Part shown: piece by piece, positions 19,513-29,357 of the stretch | How the letters are laid out: every line of letters starts with the position of its first letter | Numbering within the stretch: position 1 is the first letter of the stretch | NCBI GenBank assembly: GCA_000237975.1 | Contig: CP003179.1 | Span: 434,001 to 498,000 of the forward strand | Reading direction: 5' to 3' | DNA: 64,000 nt | Source of the DNA: Sulfobacillus acidophilus DSM 10332 | Lineage (GTDB): Bacteria; Bacillota; Sulfobacillia; Sulfobacillales; Sulfobacillaceae | Notes under the pieces: generated by a model | Told to the model about the DNA's origin: nothing | The model's database searches: none | Seen by the model: the letters and a program-made list of their open reading frames with translations, nothing else | Position numbers and translations under genes: made by a program

Positions 19513-20216
19513 ATCACTTCGGTATTGGGGAATTCTCTTGGTTCGTGGACGTGAGGTGCCGGTACAGGGTGGTGGGAAAGTAAGGGGGACCACTATAATG
19601 AATGTCAACCTTCCGTGAGAACCATCTGCCGATTCGCTGTTCTCGCTAAATGGTTAGTAGGATTTAAGAATCCACGTTTGGAAGGGGTACCGTTGACGCT
19701 TGCGGGCGAACTCGTCAGCCACCGGGCCCGACGGGGCCGGTGGCTGAAGCAGTTGAGGCTCAACAAATGGGCTTGGATTGGACCCGTGGCTTTATAAGAC
19801 CTGTCTGGTCGGTTCTGTTCGAAAAACAATGACACATTCGCGAAAATGCCCACGCCCAAGGCCATCCCGACCTCAGAACCAAGCAAGACAAACGCTGGTG
19901 TCACGCACTCACAAAACACCTCATAAAGACCATTACCGATCCCCACGCCAATCATGAGACTCGAACTCGATCAAAATGCTCAAGGAAGACAAAACGCGTC
20001 CATCGTTAGTACTATTACCGAGTTTGCTCTTTCTGGTCAATTATGTAAACATATGCCTCTCATGCGTTATATCAAAAATACATCAAGTGGTATGGATATT
20101 CGAGAGTGACAGTTAGGCAGCCCCTTTTCGAAACTCGGCACATGATTTCGTTACCTGGTCCTTCAACGGCCCGGGTTTTGACGTTGTCACTTCACGCAAT
20201 CAAGGAGGACGACGCC
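19513..20216. other. gap with a GC-rich stem-loop
   Basis: No supported gene in about 700 bases. A strong hairpin lies at 19716-19746 (CAGCCACCGG pairing with CCGGTGGCTG, further pairing inside), but no T-tract follows, so it is not a standard terminator. A minus-strand open frame at 19605-19955 shows no family and no site. Confidence 0.35.
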
Positions 20217-20471
20217 ATGTCTACCGTCTCCGTCCTTCCAGCTCGCCGGTTTCTTGCTGCATCCGATGCGGATCTGCGCTGGCTGCTCATTCGCGCCGAT
20301 GATGCCACGGGCCAATGGTATGAATCGGCCCGCGACCTCGGGCAGTTGCCAGGATCTTTGCAACTCGACGCCCTGGAGGTCCCATTCAGTTGGCGCGTGC
20401 GGCCTATGGCGGACACCGGCACTTATCGGCTGACCCTCTTGGGTGACGCCACGGTTCGTTTGGTGGCATGA
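20217..20471 (+). CDS. 84-residue hypothetical protein
   Basis: ATG 20217 has a perfect AAGGAGG site 8 bases upstream. The product is a small soluble protein with a PARRFLAASDADLRWLL start and a predicted beta-rich second half (FSWRVRPMADTGTYRLTLLG). I do not recognise the family. It is transcribed convergently with the MFS gene at 20613. The upstream extension of the frame to 20106 has no site and is not used. Confidence 0.55.
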   Translation: MSTVSVLPARRFLAASDADLRWLLIRADDATGQWYESARDLGQLPGSLQLDALEVPFSWRVRPMADTGTYRLTLLGDATVRLVA

Positions 20472-20612
20472 CCGTTGGACAATGAGCCATTCGGTTCGAG
20501 GGAAGGGGATTACTTGACGACCGCGTACTAAGATGCCATGCTGTCGGTCAATTGCTAAGTGTTGATCCAATGGAATTAACCGCGCTGGAAGGATTCATGG
20601 CGCCTCTCATAC

Positions 20613-22037
20613 TTAGGACGGCGATACCGGGTTCCAGGTGTCGACAGACGGGTCCGGATTCGGGACGTGCTGGGGAAATCGCATCAGGAGAATGGCTACA
20701 CCGAGCGTTAAGGCTACAATGCCGAGCCAGGTCCCGTTCAGCGCATGCAGCCACCCTGCGGTGGATGCTCGCAGGCCGTTGGGATGGCCAATGGTGGCCA
20801 TTCCGACGGCCACACCACCGAGAACGCCCGGACCTAGGGCATTGCCAAGATTGCGCCCGAAGTTATAGAGCCCGGTGGCCGCACCCAACGTGTCGACCGA
20901 AGCCGTTGACTGAACCAGGAGCAATCCGGTCATGATGACCGAGCCCATGCCGACGCCAGCCAACAATCCGCCTCCGGCCCCGATGATTAGCGGAAGCGGG
21001 AATCGGGGCGCGATATCGAGGCTTGCAATACCGAGACCAAAAATGCCGGTACCCCAGAGACCCATCCGACGAAACCCCCAAGATTTTAAACGGCGTCCGA
21101 CCATGATGCTGCCGATGGCCCATCCCAGCGGAATCGGGAGGGTCACCCATCCTGTGGTCAAGGCATCCGCGTGCCATAGCTGCCGGGTCCATAACGGCAC
21201 GAGCGTAACGAGCGAATAAATCAGGGCACTGGCTAGAATGGCCAGACTCGTGGTGCGTCGGACCACTGGGTGGCGCCACAAGGCCCATGGAATCAGGGGA
21301 TCGCGTATCCGCCGTTCGACGGCCAGGAGAAGACTTCCCCCGATGAGCGCGGTGCCTAATGCCGCCCATAGCCATTTCACGGGCTCCCCTGTGGCCCATA
21401 ATGTCGGTAATGCGAGGACGGCAACCAACACGATCGTGAGAAGGGCCAGTCCGGCGCGATCGAGCGGCGGCGCCTGTTGATCGGGTGGAGGCAGTTCAAC
21501 AGCCCGCATGACCCGAATGGCCATCCATGCCAAGGGCACATTGATCGCAAATAACAGGCGCCATCCCGCGCCTAATGCCGCCACGCCCCCGAGGGTCGGG
21601 CCGAGAACGGCCGCGATGCCCCACATCGCGCTTTGACGGGCTTGCATTGTCGCACGGGTGGGACCGGTAAACAGGCGCCCGAGGAGGATCAAGCCCATCG
21701 TAAAGAGGCCCCCGGCACCGAGCCCCTGAATGATCCGGCCGATTAATAGAAAGTCCATGGACGGACTCAACGCGGTCCATGCCGATCCGGCAGCAAATAC
21801 GGTTAACGCGACCGCATATAACCGGCGGTTGTCCGTTGTGTCCGCCAGTCGCCCGAACACGGGCGTGGCTAACGTCGTGCACAACATAAAGGCGGTAATC
21901 ATCCACGGTTCCCACACGAGCGCATGAAAGCGGCTGGCCACGGTCGGACCGATTGTACCCATCACCGTGCTATCCATGGCGCCTAAAAAGGTGGCCAGTA
22001 ACACACCACGGCTGGCGCGAAGCGCGGCAGGATTCAT
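20613..22037 (-). CDS. MFS drug-efflux transporter (DHA2, 14-helix type)
   Basis: A 474-residue transporter with 13-14 hydrophobic segments. The motif-C-like region LGPTLGGVAALGAGWRLLFAINVP and the loop GRLADTTDNRR (motif A) mark the DHA2/EmrB-type multidrug exporters. Start at ATG 22037 is set by AAAGGAGGGG 8 bases upstream; an earlier in-frame ATG at 22061 overlaps that site. A TetR regulator is encoded just upstream on the same strand, giving the usual self-regulated efflux unit. Substrate unknown. Confidence 0.87.
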   Translation of the reverse strand: MNPAALRASRGVLLATFLGAMDSTVMGTIGPTVASRFHALVWEPWMITAFMLCTTLATPVFGRLADTTDNRRLYAVALTVFAAGSAWTALSPSMDFLLIGRIIQGLGAGGLFTMGLILLGRLFTGPTRATMQARQSAMWGIAAVLGPTLGGVAALGAGWRLLFAINVPLAWMAIRVMRAVELPPPDQQAPPLDRAGLALLTIVLVAVLALPTLWATGEPVKWLWAALGTALIGGSLLLAVERRIRDPLIPWALWRHPVVRRTTSLAILASALIYSLVTLVPLWTRQLWHADALTTGWVTLPIPLGWAIGSIMVGRRLKSWGFRRMGLWGTGIFGLGIASLDIAPRFPLPLIIGAGGGLLAGVGMGSVIMTGLLLVQSTASVDTLGAATGLYNFGRNLGNALGPGVLGGVAVGMATIGHPNGLRASTAGWLHALNGTWLGIVALTLGVAILLMRFPQHVPNPDPSVDTWNPVSPS

Positions 22038-22160
22038 GAGGAAGCCCCTCCTTTGAGACATAATCCACTAAACCAGGGTCAGCATAAAAGCCATACCCGG
22101 GGCAATCGGGCGGATTCCGACCGGCTGATGACGAAGATCCCGAGGGATTCGAAATGACCG

Positions 22161-22739
22161 TCAGGATGAGGACACAGGATGCAGAATGCCTTGCCAAGTC
22201 AGGGTAAACGTCTGGTTCATGAAGGCCTCTAATGGCTCCTGATGCCGAAGGGCCCAAGCCAATGCCAGCAGGTAGTTGGATAACACATGTTGTACAAGGG
22301 CCTTTCGCGGCACGTCTACCCGAATGTCTCCCCGGGCCTGGCCTTGGGCAATCAGGGGGTCTAATATCGCCGCCAAAGCGGAGGGGCGTTGATCGTCTAG
22401 CGGTTCGCCGGTGAGCTCGACCCGGACGACGTCCCAAATGAACGGGCGATCGCGTTCTACATAGGTGTTCAAGGCGTCGAAGACATGCCGAATCGCATCG
22501 ATAGTGGGCAGGTCCAACCATTGGGGCATGCGGGGCAGCAAATCGGCCGTGATCTCATCCACATAAGCGGCCAGGACGGCATCCTTGGTGGGGAAATGCA
22601 CATAAAACGTACCCTTCGCTACACCGGCCGCTTGAATAATTTGGTCGATACGGGTCTCCGCAAAGCCTTGAGTCCGAAATAACCGTAACGCTGCGTCAAA
22701 TAGATGGCGTCGGGTGATGGCGCGTTGTTCTTGCCGCAT
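22161..22739 (-). CDS. TetR family transcriptional repressor
   Basis: A 192-residue regulator. The N-terminal helix-turn-helix is clear: ALRLFRTQGFAETRIDQII and AAGVAKGTFYVHFPTKDAV, followed by an alpha-helical ligand-binding domain. ATG 22739 is preferred over ATG 22748 because the GGAAGGAGG site would overlap the latter. It precedes the DHA2 efflux gene by about 120 bases on the same strand and probably represses both; a repeated TGAC-N4-GTCA site sits upstream at 22782-22806. Confidence 0.9.
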   Translation of the reverse strand: MRQEQRAITRRHLFDAALRLFRTQGFAETRIDQIIQAAGVAKGTFYVHFPTKDAVLAAYVDEITADLLPRMPQWLDLPTIDAIRHVFDALNTYVERDRPFIWDVVRVELTGEPLDDQRPSALAAILDPLIAQGQARGDIRVDVPRKALVQHVLSNYLLALAWALRHQEPLEAFMNQTFTLTWQGILHPVSSS

Positions 22740-22781
22740 CGGGGACATTTCCTCCTTCCAAGCGGATCATAAAGCATTGGA

Positions 22782-22806
22782 TGACCGCAGTCAATGACTA
22801 CAGTCG
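22782..22806 (-). promoter_or_regulatory. candidate TetR operator
   Basis: Two adjacent inverted half-site pairs, TGACCGCAGTCA (22782-22793) and TGACTACAGTCG (22795-22806), lie about 43 bases upstream of the TetR start, where a promoter is expected. The spacing and symmetry fit binding of two TetR dimers. Inferred. Confidence 0.45.
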
Positions 22807-22855
22807 GCAAAATTTTGGTGTTAAACCTTCAGGAAGATGGTTTACCCGGAAAGTC

Positions 22856-23000
22856 GGTAGGGGGATTTTATCGGCCCGAGCTATAACCACATCCGGTGTT
22901 TTTGGGGTTCTGGCCCTGTAATATCCTAAACCGTACCGACGTCTGGGTGGTTGTGGCCACGCCGTCCGCGGCAGCCTACGAGGCCACCAATCTGACGTCG
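22856..23000 (+). repeat. degenerate gene remnant, copy 1
   Basis: This stretch is homologous to 24335-24482: both contain GGGGATTTTAT, CACATCCGGTGTTTT-like and a block encoding WVVVxxPSAAAYEAxNLTS in the same strand, with scattered indels. It looks like a decayed coding region, placed just before the Asp-box lipoprotein gene while the second copy lies just after it. Family not recognised. Confidence 0.55.
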
Positions 23001-23254
23001 GACCTGTTCCGTTCGATGAAAAATCTGTTTACGGAGCAGGTGGGGTCCGTTACGGTTCCGACAGATCGCCTCACCAGTGGGTTCCGCATGAAGACGTTGG
23101 GTCGGAAATGGGGCTGGGAAACCAGCCGGGTTAAAATATCCCATCACTTCGCAGTAACTCCAACGGAAACCTCGTCGTTAACCGCAACGGAGGACAACTC
23201 CTCGCTTGGTGGGAAACCTGTCGAAATTCATGCCCTGTGAAAGGAGGAATGCGC

Positions 23255-24262
23255 ATGGTGCCTAAAGCGGTTCTCGCCGTTGGCCTACTGGGAATCGTCG
23301 TCTTAAGTGGGTGTGGCGGGGTTTCGCCGCCTCAAGCCTCGGGAACGCCGTCGACGGCTCCGGTATCCCATCCGGTGTCGGTTCCCGTCGCCACGTCGTC
23401 CCCTCTTAATGCCGGAAACCCGTCTACTCCGGGGTCCAACGTGGCGGCATCTCCGACGGCAACGTATCGATTGCCCAATCGCCTCGTCTATGGGAACAAT
23501 CAGGTCACGACATTTCTGACCTCCACTTTAGCCTGGCGCCTTAACGCCATGGGGGTTGCCGCCGGTTCGGAAGGAGCCACCCTCGCGATGACGACGAATG
23601 GCGGAACGTCGTGGGTCACGTTATCCAGCACTAATCCCACCGGCTCCTTAGGACTCCTGCCGACCTTTGGAGACAAAGACGGGGTCAGTTTCATCAACCC
23701 CCAGGTGGGTTGGCTCACGGGATCATATCCGTATGCGGCCAATGCCCAGCCCATCCCCCTCTTTTATCAGACCCACAATGGTGGTCGAACGTGGAGTCCA
23801 GTCAGGCTTCCCATGCCGGCGGTCGGGCCGGGCCATCCGTTGACCCTCACCCCTCCGGCGTTTGTGTCGGCCGACGACGGCCTGTTGATCGGATATTTAG
23901 GGTCCTTAAATCGCGTCCCGCCCCCCTTCATGCTGCTCTGGGTGACCGACGACGGCGGCATCCACTGGCAAGCGGTTCCGGCTAGTGGCTCGGGGCATCG
24001 GTTGGGATTTCAATGGAATGTACCGCAGGCGGGTATGGTCATCATGACCTGGGCGGGCCATTCGTGGGAGACCACCAATTTTGGCCAATCGTGGCAGCCT
24101 TACCGATCGGCTCCCGGAGCCTTGATCCATGCGGCCTCCTCGAATCCACCGCCGTTTTCGGGAACCATCCTGCAACGAATCGTCGGGCCCGAGGGCCCGG
24201 AGGCCATCCCCAACGGGTATGTCGGTTCGCCGCCAAGCCGCCTCATTTTCTCGTCCACCTAA
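23255..24262 (+). CDS. Asp-box (BNR-like) repeat lipoprotein
   Basis: A 335-residue lipoprotein. Signal peptide with hydrophobic core VLAVGLLGIVVL and lipobox LSGC, then a Ser/Thr/Pro linker of about 60 residues. The body carries four Asp-box-like turns: TTNGGTSW, THNGGRTWSP, TDDGGIHW and TNFGQSW, spaced about 55-65 residues, as in sialidase/BNR or YCF48-type beta-propellers. ATG 23255 is chosen since GGAGG lies 7 bases upstream; GTG 23237 and ATG 23249 are in frame but badly spaced. It probably sits on the outer face of the membrane. No catalytic sialidase triad is evident, so a binding or scaffold role is more likely. Confidence 0.75.
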   Translation: MVPKAVLAVGLLGIVVLSGCGGVSPPQASGTPSTAPVSHPVSVPVATSSPLNAGNPSTPGSNVAASPTATYRLPNRLVYGNNQVTTFLTSTLAWRLNAMGVAAGSEGATLAMTTNGGTSWVTLSSTNPTGSLGLLPTFGDKDGVSFINPQVGWLTGSYPYAANAQPIPLFYQTHNGGRTWSPVRLPMPAVGPGHPLTLTPPAFVSADDGLLIGYLGSLNRVPPPFMLLWVTDDGGIHWQAVPASGSGHRLGFQWNVPQAGMVIMTWAGHSWETTNFGQSWQPYRSAPGALIHAASSNPPPFSGTILQRIVGPEGPEAIPNGYVGSPPSRLIFSST

Positions 24263-24282
24263 TATCCGCTGGCAGAAAGCTT

Positions 24283-24690
24283 CCGCGGGCGCTTGAACGG
24301 CCAGCTCTTTCTGTTGGACATCTATCAGAATGCGCAGGGGGATTTTATTGGCGTCCATTATCACCACCATCCGGTGTTTTGGGGTCCCGGTCCCCACGCT
24401 GAATCTCTTAAATTTTACCGGCTTGTGGGTTGTGGTCGGCGCGCCGTCGGCGGCAGCCTACGAGGCCGTGAATCTGACGTCGGGGTGGACTCTTGTGAAT
24501 CCCGAACAAGTGGCCCCAATGAAGGGCTATCGCGGGTTGGGCTTGCCGTCGCGCATCTTGGGCTTGCCGGCCTCCGACGATTTTCCGGTCACGATTCCCT
24601 AACCTCAACGCCAGTGTCGCCCATATGGACGGTTTCACCATGGGGCGGACGGATGATTCCGACGTCGCCCCATGCACAGGCCATGAGCCG
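24283..24690 (+). pseudogene. degenerate gene remnant, copy 2
   Basis: Two overlapping frames encode pieces of one protein: LFLLDIYQNAQGDFIGVHYH in one, then LLNFTGLWVVVGAPSAAAYE and VNLTSGWTLVNPEQ in another. It is homologous to 22856-23000. The frames are broken, so it cannot produce a full protein. It lies between the Asp-box lipoprotein and the LhgO remnant. Function unknown. Confidence 0.55.
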
Positions 24691-25100
24691 ATGAACAACT
24701 CGCTGGTCCGTTCGTTAATTTATCCGGTGCCGGATCCGGCATTGCCTTTTTGCGCGTCCATTTTACCCGCCAACTCACCGGGGAGGTGCTGATCGGGTCC
24801 AATGCCGTCTTGGTTTGGGCACGGGAGCAGTATCAACGGCGTGCTTTTCAGGTCCGTGACGCTTGGGATGTGCTCACCTATCCCGGGTTTTGGCGGATGG
24901 TCCGACGGTATGGGGCTGCCGGCTTGGCCGAACTTTACCGCAGCCTCTGGGTGCCAGCCTATTTGGCCTTGAGCCGGCGCTATGTGCCGGATTTGGCCGC
25001 TGCGGACATTGTCCTAGGGCCTGTCGGGATCCGGGCCCAAACCGTCGATGGAGCGGGCCGCTTGAGCGATGACTTGCCGTGTACATTGTGGACAATGTAG
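24691..25100 (+). pseudogene. L-2-hydroxyglutarate oxidase (LhgO) C-terminal remnant
   Basis: The sequence matches the C-terminal third of LhgO-type FAD oxidases: SLIYPVPDPALPF, then after a one-base loss at about 24752, VHFTRQLTGEVLIGSNAVLV, LTYPGFWRM, GLAELYRS, RRYVPDLA and GPVGIRAQ. LhgO oxidises L-2-hydroxyglutarate to 2-oxoglutarate and is about 400 residues. Here the FAD-binding N-terminus is absent and the remaining 135 residues are frameshifted, so it is dead. The GPVGIRAQ motif is well conserved, so the decay is not very old. Confidence 0.75.
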
Positions 25101-25231
25101 GGCGCTCCGTAGCGAGCTTATCAAGGGCTGGTCGAATGTACTGTGGTACCGAGTCGCATTACCATTCCCCGAGAAGTTAACGACACGAATACCGTTCCCC
25201 ACGGAAAGCCCGATCGGGCTTGAGCCGATCC

Positions 25232-25339
25232 TTGAGGTTCTATAACTACCACCGACTGCATCAATCTTTCGGCTACACGCGACCCCGGCATGGGATACGC
25301 CCCTCCCGTCCCTCGGTGGGAGGGAGGCCCGGTGTTTAA
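25232..25339 (+). pseudogene. transposase C-terminal fragment (rve-type, IS481/IS3-like)
   Basis: The frame LRFYNYHRLHQSFGYTRPRH is the typical end of an integrase-core transposase (compare the common YNxxRPHxSLGxxTP motif). Nothing else of the transposase is visible, and the fragment follows the LhgO remnant, which it may have damaged. IS481 versus IS3 cannot be decided. The rest of 25101-25723 shows no gene. Confidence 0.6.
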
Positions 25340-25723
25340 ACCCGCACAGCCAGCCCTGCGGGCCGGGCCTCCGGTTTGCCGACGGGCTAACAACGGCCCG
25401 CGCCAAACTGGCGGGTCATGGTTTTGATGATCCCCAATGGAAGGAGGCCCATCTCACCCCGTGGGGGTCAAAAATCTGTCTTGATAAGGGTGTCTACCTT
25501 ATTGGGTTAGCCAAACGACTTGACGGCACGGGTGCCTAAACGGCTCAAAAATCCATGTAACCATCATCCTTATCGCCGTCGTTGACATTCGCCGTTATGG
25601 ACTTCTTGGTAGTATCGCCGGTTTTTTTGTGAGGATGGGGACACAGGCACACAAATTGGAACATATTACCAAGTTGTGGAATAGGATGCGGTAGACACGC
25701 GGAAGGGAGGTATCTTCATCGAT

Positions 25724-28375
25724 ATGGATTCCGTTAGCGAAACCGTTCTGTATGTTGCGACAACCGGTAATGACCAAAATGCCGGGACTTCGCCCTCAGC
25801 TCCGTTTTTAACCATTCAACATGCGGTCAACGTGGCGGTGCAAACGTATTTACCCTTGGGACCGGTGGTGATTAATATTGCCCCCGGGACTTATGCCGAA
25901 CAAGTCACCGTTTCCTACGCATCTCCCTACGCTTTGACGTTAGTGGGCAGTGCTGATCCCGCCACACCGACCGTGATTCAGCCGACGACCTTAACAGCTA
26001 ATCTGACGGAGGAGAACACCGGGTATTTTTTTGATGACAACGTGGGACAAACGGCCGCCATTGTCGGCATTCAAGATACACAGGGACCGGTAACCGTGGA
26101 GTATTTGACGGTTTCTGGGGCGTCCTTAACCCCGGCGGGGTTAGCCACGGGTCAATGGTCAGGGATTGCTTATATTAACAGTTCCGGCACGGTTTCTCAC
26201 AATCAGGTCAAATCCATTGAGGTCTCTGCCATTATCGGGCAGGCGTCCGTCCACGGGATGGAAATGAAGACGACGGCCGGCACCCATTCCCTCGAGATTA
26301 CCCATAACTATCTGGCGCAATACGCCGGCCATGTGGCGATTGATTTGATGGCAGGAGGCTTAACGTCCGGGGTGTTAACCGCGACGGTTACGGATAATAT
26401 CATCATCGGTGACCCGGCCGACACCTTAACGCCGGTAGCGCAATTCGGGATTGCGGCCGGTGGGCTAAGTGGCTTAGTCGTTCGCCGCAATAATATTGCG
26501 CACTTTTCGTCCCCTTGGAATGTGTCGGGTATCTGGTTAGACCCCCTCAACCCCGAGGCAACCTGGACGATAGCATATAATTCCCTTGTGGCCAACGATA
26601 ACGGGATTTCGATCCATGGGGCATCGGGCGGCGTTATTGCGCATAATAGCATTTTAGCCGGTGCGGCGGGGATTGAAATGGGCCCACAATTTAACGTCCC
26701 ATCGGGACAAATTCCGGCGTCAAGTTCGAACAGTCTGATTCAGGGCAATACGATCGCGGGGTCACCTACCGTAGCCACCACCCAGGTGACAATTAACGGG
26801 ACCACGGTCGAATCGGCCATTACCGGGCAACCGGTAGACGGGATCCTCGTATGGGATGGGCAGCAAAATCGGTTTATCGGCAACCATGTGTCGGGGTTCG
26901 TAAACGATGCATACATGGGAGAGGACCCGGTGTTTTTAAATAATGCGGTCTCGTGGTCACCGGGAACCATGCCGTCGTACGACAACCAGGGCAATTCATT
27001 ATCGTTTAACGCATGGGGACCCTTGGCAACGCCGGCGTCATCATCGGGCGTGACGGGCTACGCGGTAGTCAACGCCAACAACGCAACACCCTTTGTGGTC
27101 GATGCCTCCAATAACTGGTGGGGCAGCCCGTCGGGGCCGAGTAATATCGCCAATACGTTTAATCCTGCGACGCAGGGATTACCGGTCTCGGCCGGTGTCA
27201 ATTACACGCCTTGGCTCACGTTTGTGCCCGCTCTGGATTTAACCGAGGCAACCGGACAAACCCCCTTTTCGTCCATTGGTGCCGCGTTGTCCGAGGCCAC
27301 GCCCGGAGCCTCTTTAAGCCTGGCGACCGGAACGTTTGTCGAAAATGTCACCGTTTCGATTTCCGGAGTAACCCTCGCGTCCCAGTCGTCCCTTGCCCCG
27401 GCGACGATTCAAGCGAGCCCGACGATGTCGATGCCCGCCACCATAAGCATTCAGGCTGACGACGTTACCATCCAATCGGTTACGGTGGAAGCTCCGAGTA
27501 GTGGATATGGTGTGTGGGTGGGAAGTGATCCCGCAAGCCCGATTTTGGGGGCCCAACTATTGGGGTGCCACATCATCGGTGGTGCCATCGGGATCCTATT
27601 TACGGCCGAAACGGAAGGGTCGGTCATCGGGGTGACCGTGGAACAGTTTGCGCGCTACGGCATTTCTTTGGGGAATGAGACGTTGGGGGGGCAAGGAAGT
27701 CGGGTTGCCGTGCAAAATAGCGTCGTCACGGGTGCTAATAGTCCATCCGGGACACTTACAGGGGTCCGGTGGACCGACGGGGCCGCCGGTATTTTGTCCG
27801 ATTCGGTGATTACCACGGTGGGGACCGGTGTTGTGATCGAGGATACGGCCGCCGTGACCCTCTCGCAAAACCAACTGCAATCCGTTCAAACCGGTATCGT
27901 AATAACCGCAACCACGGCCGGAAGCATCATGACCGATTTGGTCCTGACGAACAATTTGGTGGCGCCGACACCGTCAGTTTCCGGCGAAGTGGTTCGGGGA
28001 ATTTGGGTATACCCCCAAGTGGCGGCTACAACGATGGCGGTCATTGCGAATGAAAACCTGCTGCAAGGAGTCCTCGACGCTTTTGCCCAAGGGGTGGTCA
28101 TCGGGCAAACGGATGTCGCGGCCACCATCAGTTGGGCCGGGTCCGGCAATACCGTGACCGGATGGCGCACGGGACTGATGGTTTTGGGGGACCCTGCCGT
28201 GTTGACCTTTTCGTACAACAATATCGTGGACAACGTAACGGCGGCCAATAACGGCAGCGTATCGCCGATTGTGTTGTCCAACAACTGGTGGGGCGCGCCA
28301 AGTGCGCCAACGAACGTCAGCGGAAATCTGGTTGTTCAACCGGTGCTCACGGCACCCGTGGCATCAGCGTCGTGA
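25724..28375 (+). CDS. large right-handed beta-helix repeat protein
   Basis: An 883-residue protein rich in Thr, Val, Ala, Gly and Asn. The opening LYVATTGNDQNAGTSPSAPF and TIQHAVNVA is typical of NosD/pectin-lyase-like parallel beta-helix proteins, and many short repeats follow (NNIAHFSS, YNSLVANDNGISIHG, AHNSILAGAAGIEMG). It has two halves: each ends with an NNWWGxPSxP motif (about residues 463-472 and 848-857), and the second half restarts at PFSSIGAALSEATPG. There is no N-terminal signal peptide, which is unusual for this fold. GGAGG lies 13 bases before the ATG. A terminator follows. Ligand or enzymatic role not evident. Confidence 0.75.
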   Translation: MDSVSETVLYVATTGNDQNAGTSPSAPFLTIQHAVNVAVQTYLPLGPVVINIAPGTYAEQVTVSYASPYALTLVGSADPATPTVIQPTTLTANLTEENTGYFFDDNVGQTAAIVGIQDTQGPVTVEYLTVSGASLTPAGLATGQWSGIAYINSSGTVSHNQVKSIEVSAIIGQASVHGMEMKTTAGTHSLEITHNYLAQYAGHVAIDLMAGGLTSGVLTATVTDNIIIGDPADTLTPVAQFGIAAGGLSGLVVRRNNIAHFSSPWNVSGIWLDPLNPEATWTIAYNSLVANDNGISIHGASGGVIAHNSILAGAAGIEMGPQFNVPSGQIPASSSNSLIQGNTIAGSPTVATTQVTINGTTVESAITGQPVDGILVWDGQQNRFIGNHVSGFVNDAYMGEDPVFLNNAVSWSPGTMPSYDNQGNSLSFNAWGPLATPASSSGVTGYAVVNANNATPFVVDASNNWWGSPSGPSNIANTFNPATQGLPVSAGVNYTPWLTFVPALDLTEATGQTPFSSIGAALSEATPGASLSLATGTFVENVTVSISGVTLASQSSLAPATIQASPTMSMPATISIQADDVTIQSVTVEAPSSGYGVWVGSDPASPILGAQLLGCHIIGGAIGILFTAETEGSVIGVTVEQFARYGISLGNETLGGQGSRVAVQNSVVTGANSPSGTLTGVRWTDGAAGILSDSVITTVGTGVVIEDTAAVTLSQNQLQSVQTGIVITATTAGSIMTDLVLTNNLVAPTPSVSGEVVRGIWVYPQVAATTMAVIANENLLQGVLDAFAQGVVIGQTDVAATISWAGSGNTVTGWRTGLMVLGDPAVLTFSYNNIVDNVTAANNGSVSPIVLSNNWWGAPSAPTNVSGNLVVQPVLTAPVASAS

Positions 28376-28386
28376 GGAATTTTGCA

Positions 28387-28417
28387 CGGGCTGGCTTTTT
28401 CCAACCAGCCCGTTTTT
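28387..28417 (+). terminator. rho-independent terminator after the beta-helix gene
   Basis: CGGGCTGG (28387-28394) pairs with CCAGCCCG (28405-28412), with a ten-base loop, followed by TTTTT. It starts 11 bases after the stop. Confidence 0.85.
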
Positions 28418-28634
28418 GGCGTGTTCAAAGACCCTCGGTGGGACGGGCAGGGAATTCTTCGTGCACCGATAACGACCATTCCGCAGGTTATCAAAGTCTT
28501 GAACGGTTCAACCATTGAGGCGAGGCTTTATACCCGTGCTGCTTATAGCAATAACGGAAGAGGGACGGAGAAATTGACACGGTTGTTACGACAAACGCTC
28601 GCTCTCCTTTCGCTAAAGAAATTCTTCAGAACCC

Positions 28635-29321
28635 CTACCCATCTTGGTCCGTGAATGCGGTTATGGCTTGGACCAATTCTTGCATGGGCCTCAACCAGTT
28701 CGATTCCATGGTGATCTCCAGCGTGTTACAGTCTTGCGTCTCAAATGCTTGGATCATGGCTTGGTGTTCGAGAACGGATGTGTGTCCCGGTAATGCATGA
28801 GAAAAAAATCGGTATTTTAATCGCCGGATGTGCATCTGAAGCGTTGCAACAAAAGTGGCGATATATTGATTGTCTGCCATGTCCACAATCAGGTCATGGA
28901 ACGCCTCGTCATATTCCATCGCTTCAAACACATCGCGGCGTTCCAAGGCACGGGCAAAATTCTCATTAATCGTCTGCAATTTTTGAATGGCATCTGAGGA
29001 CATGCGCGGCATCGCTAAGCGGGCTGCTACGCGTTCCAGTGCGGCAAGCGGTGGATATAACTGATATAAATCGTCTGCATGCACAGGCCGAACCCGAGTA
29101 TCGCGACCCCGACGAATTTCCACAAATCCCTGTGATTCCAAGATCAATAAGGCTTCGCGAACCGGGGTTCGGCTAATACCCAAGCGGTCGGCAATCGCGG
29201 CATCAGAAATGCGCTCTCCGTCCATTAACGTTCCGTCAACGATCCAGCGCTGCAGGAGTTCGAGGACATACGTTTTGGATGACTGTTGGGGCACGGAAGG
29301 GATACGGGAAGGGATGGGCAT
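28635..29321 (-). CDS. GntR/FadR-family transcriptional regulator
   Basis: A 228-residue regulator. The winged helix is visible at residues 20-80 with RISDAAIADRLGISRTPVRE and LLILESQGFVEIRRGRDTRV, followed by an FCD effector domain with EYDEAFHDLIVDMA and a metal-type His cluster (HMHIRRLKYR-like, LEHQAMIQAFE). ATG 29321 has AAAGGAG 7 bases upstream; the longer frame to 29498 would cover the divergent promoter and operator and is rejected. It is divergent from the EamA transporter and a perfect palindrome lies between them, so it likely controls both. Confidence 0.88.
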   Translation of the reverse strand: MPIPSRIPSVPQQSSKTYVLELLQRWIVDGTLMDGERISDAAIADRLGISRTPVREALLILESQGFVEIRRGRDTRVRPVHADDLYQLYPPLAALERVAARLAMPRMSSDAIQKLQTINENFARALERRDVFEAMEYDEAFHDLIVDMADNQYIATFVATLQMHIRRLKYRFFSHALPGHTSVLEHQAMIQAFETQDCNTLEITMESNWLRPMQELVQAITAFTDQDG

Positions 29322-29357
29322 CGGGAGACTCCTTTCTAACCTAGATTGACCAATATT

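Noticed and set aside
19605-19955. minus-strand 116-residue frame as bacteriocin-like gene
   Set aside because: Glycine-rich start but no leader motif, no ribosome site and a disordered second half.
22161-22521. minus-strand shadow frame at 21970-22521
   Set aside because: Alternative frame of the TetR and MFS region; no family and no ribosome site.
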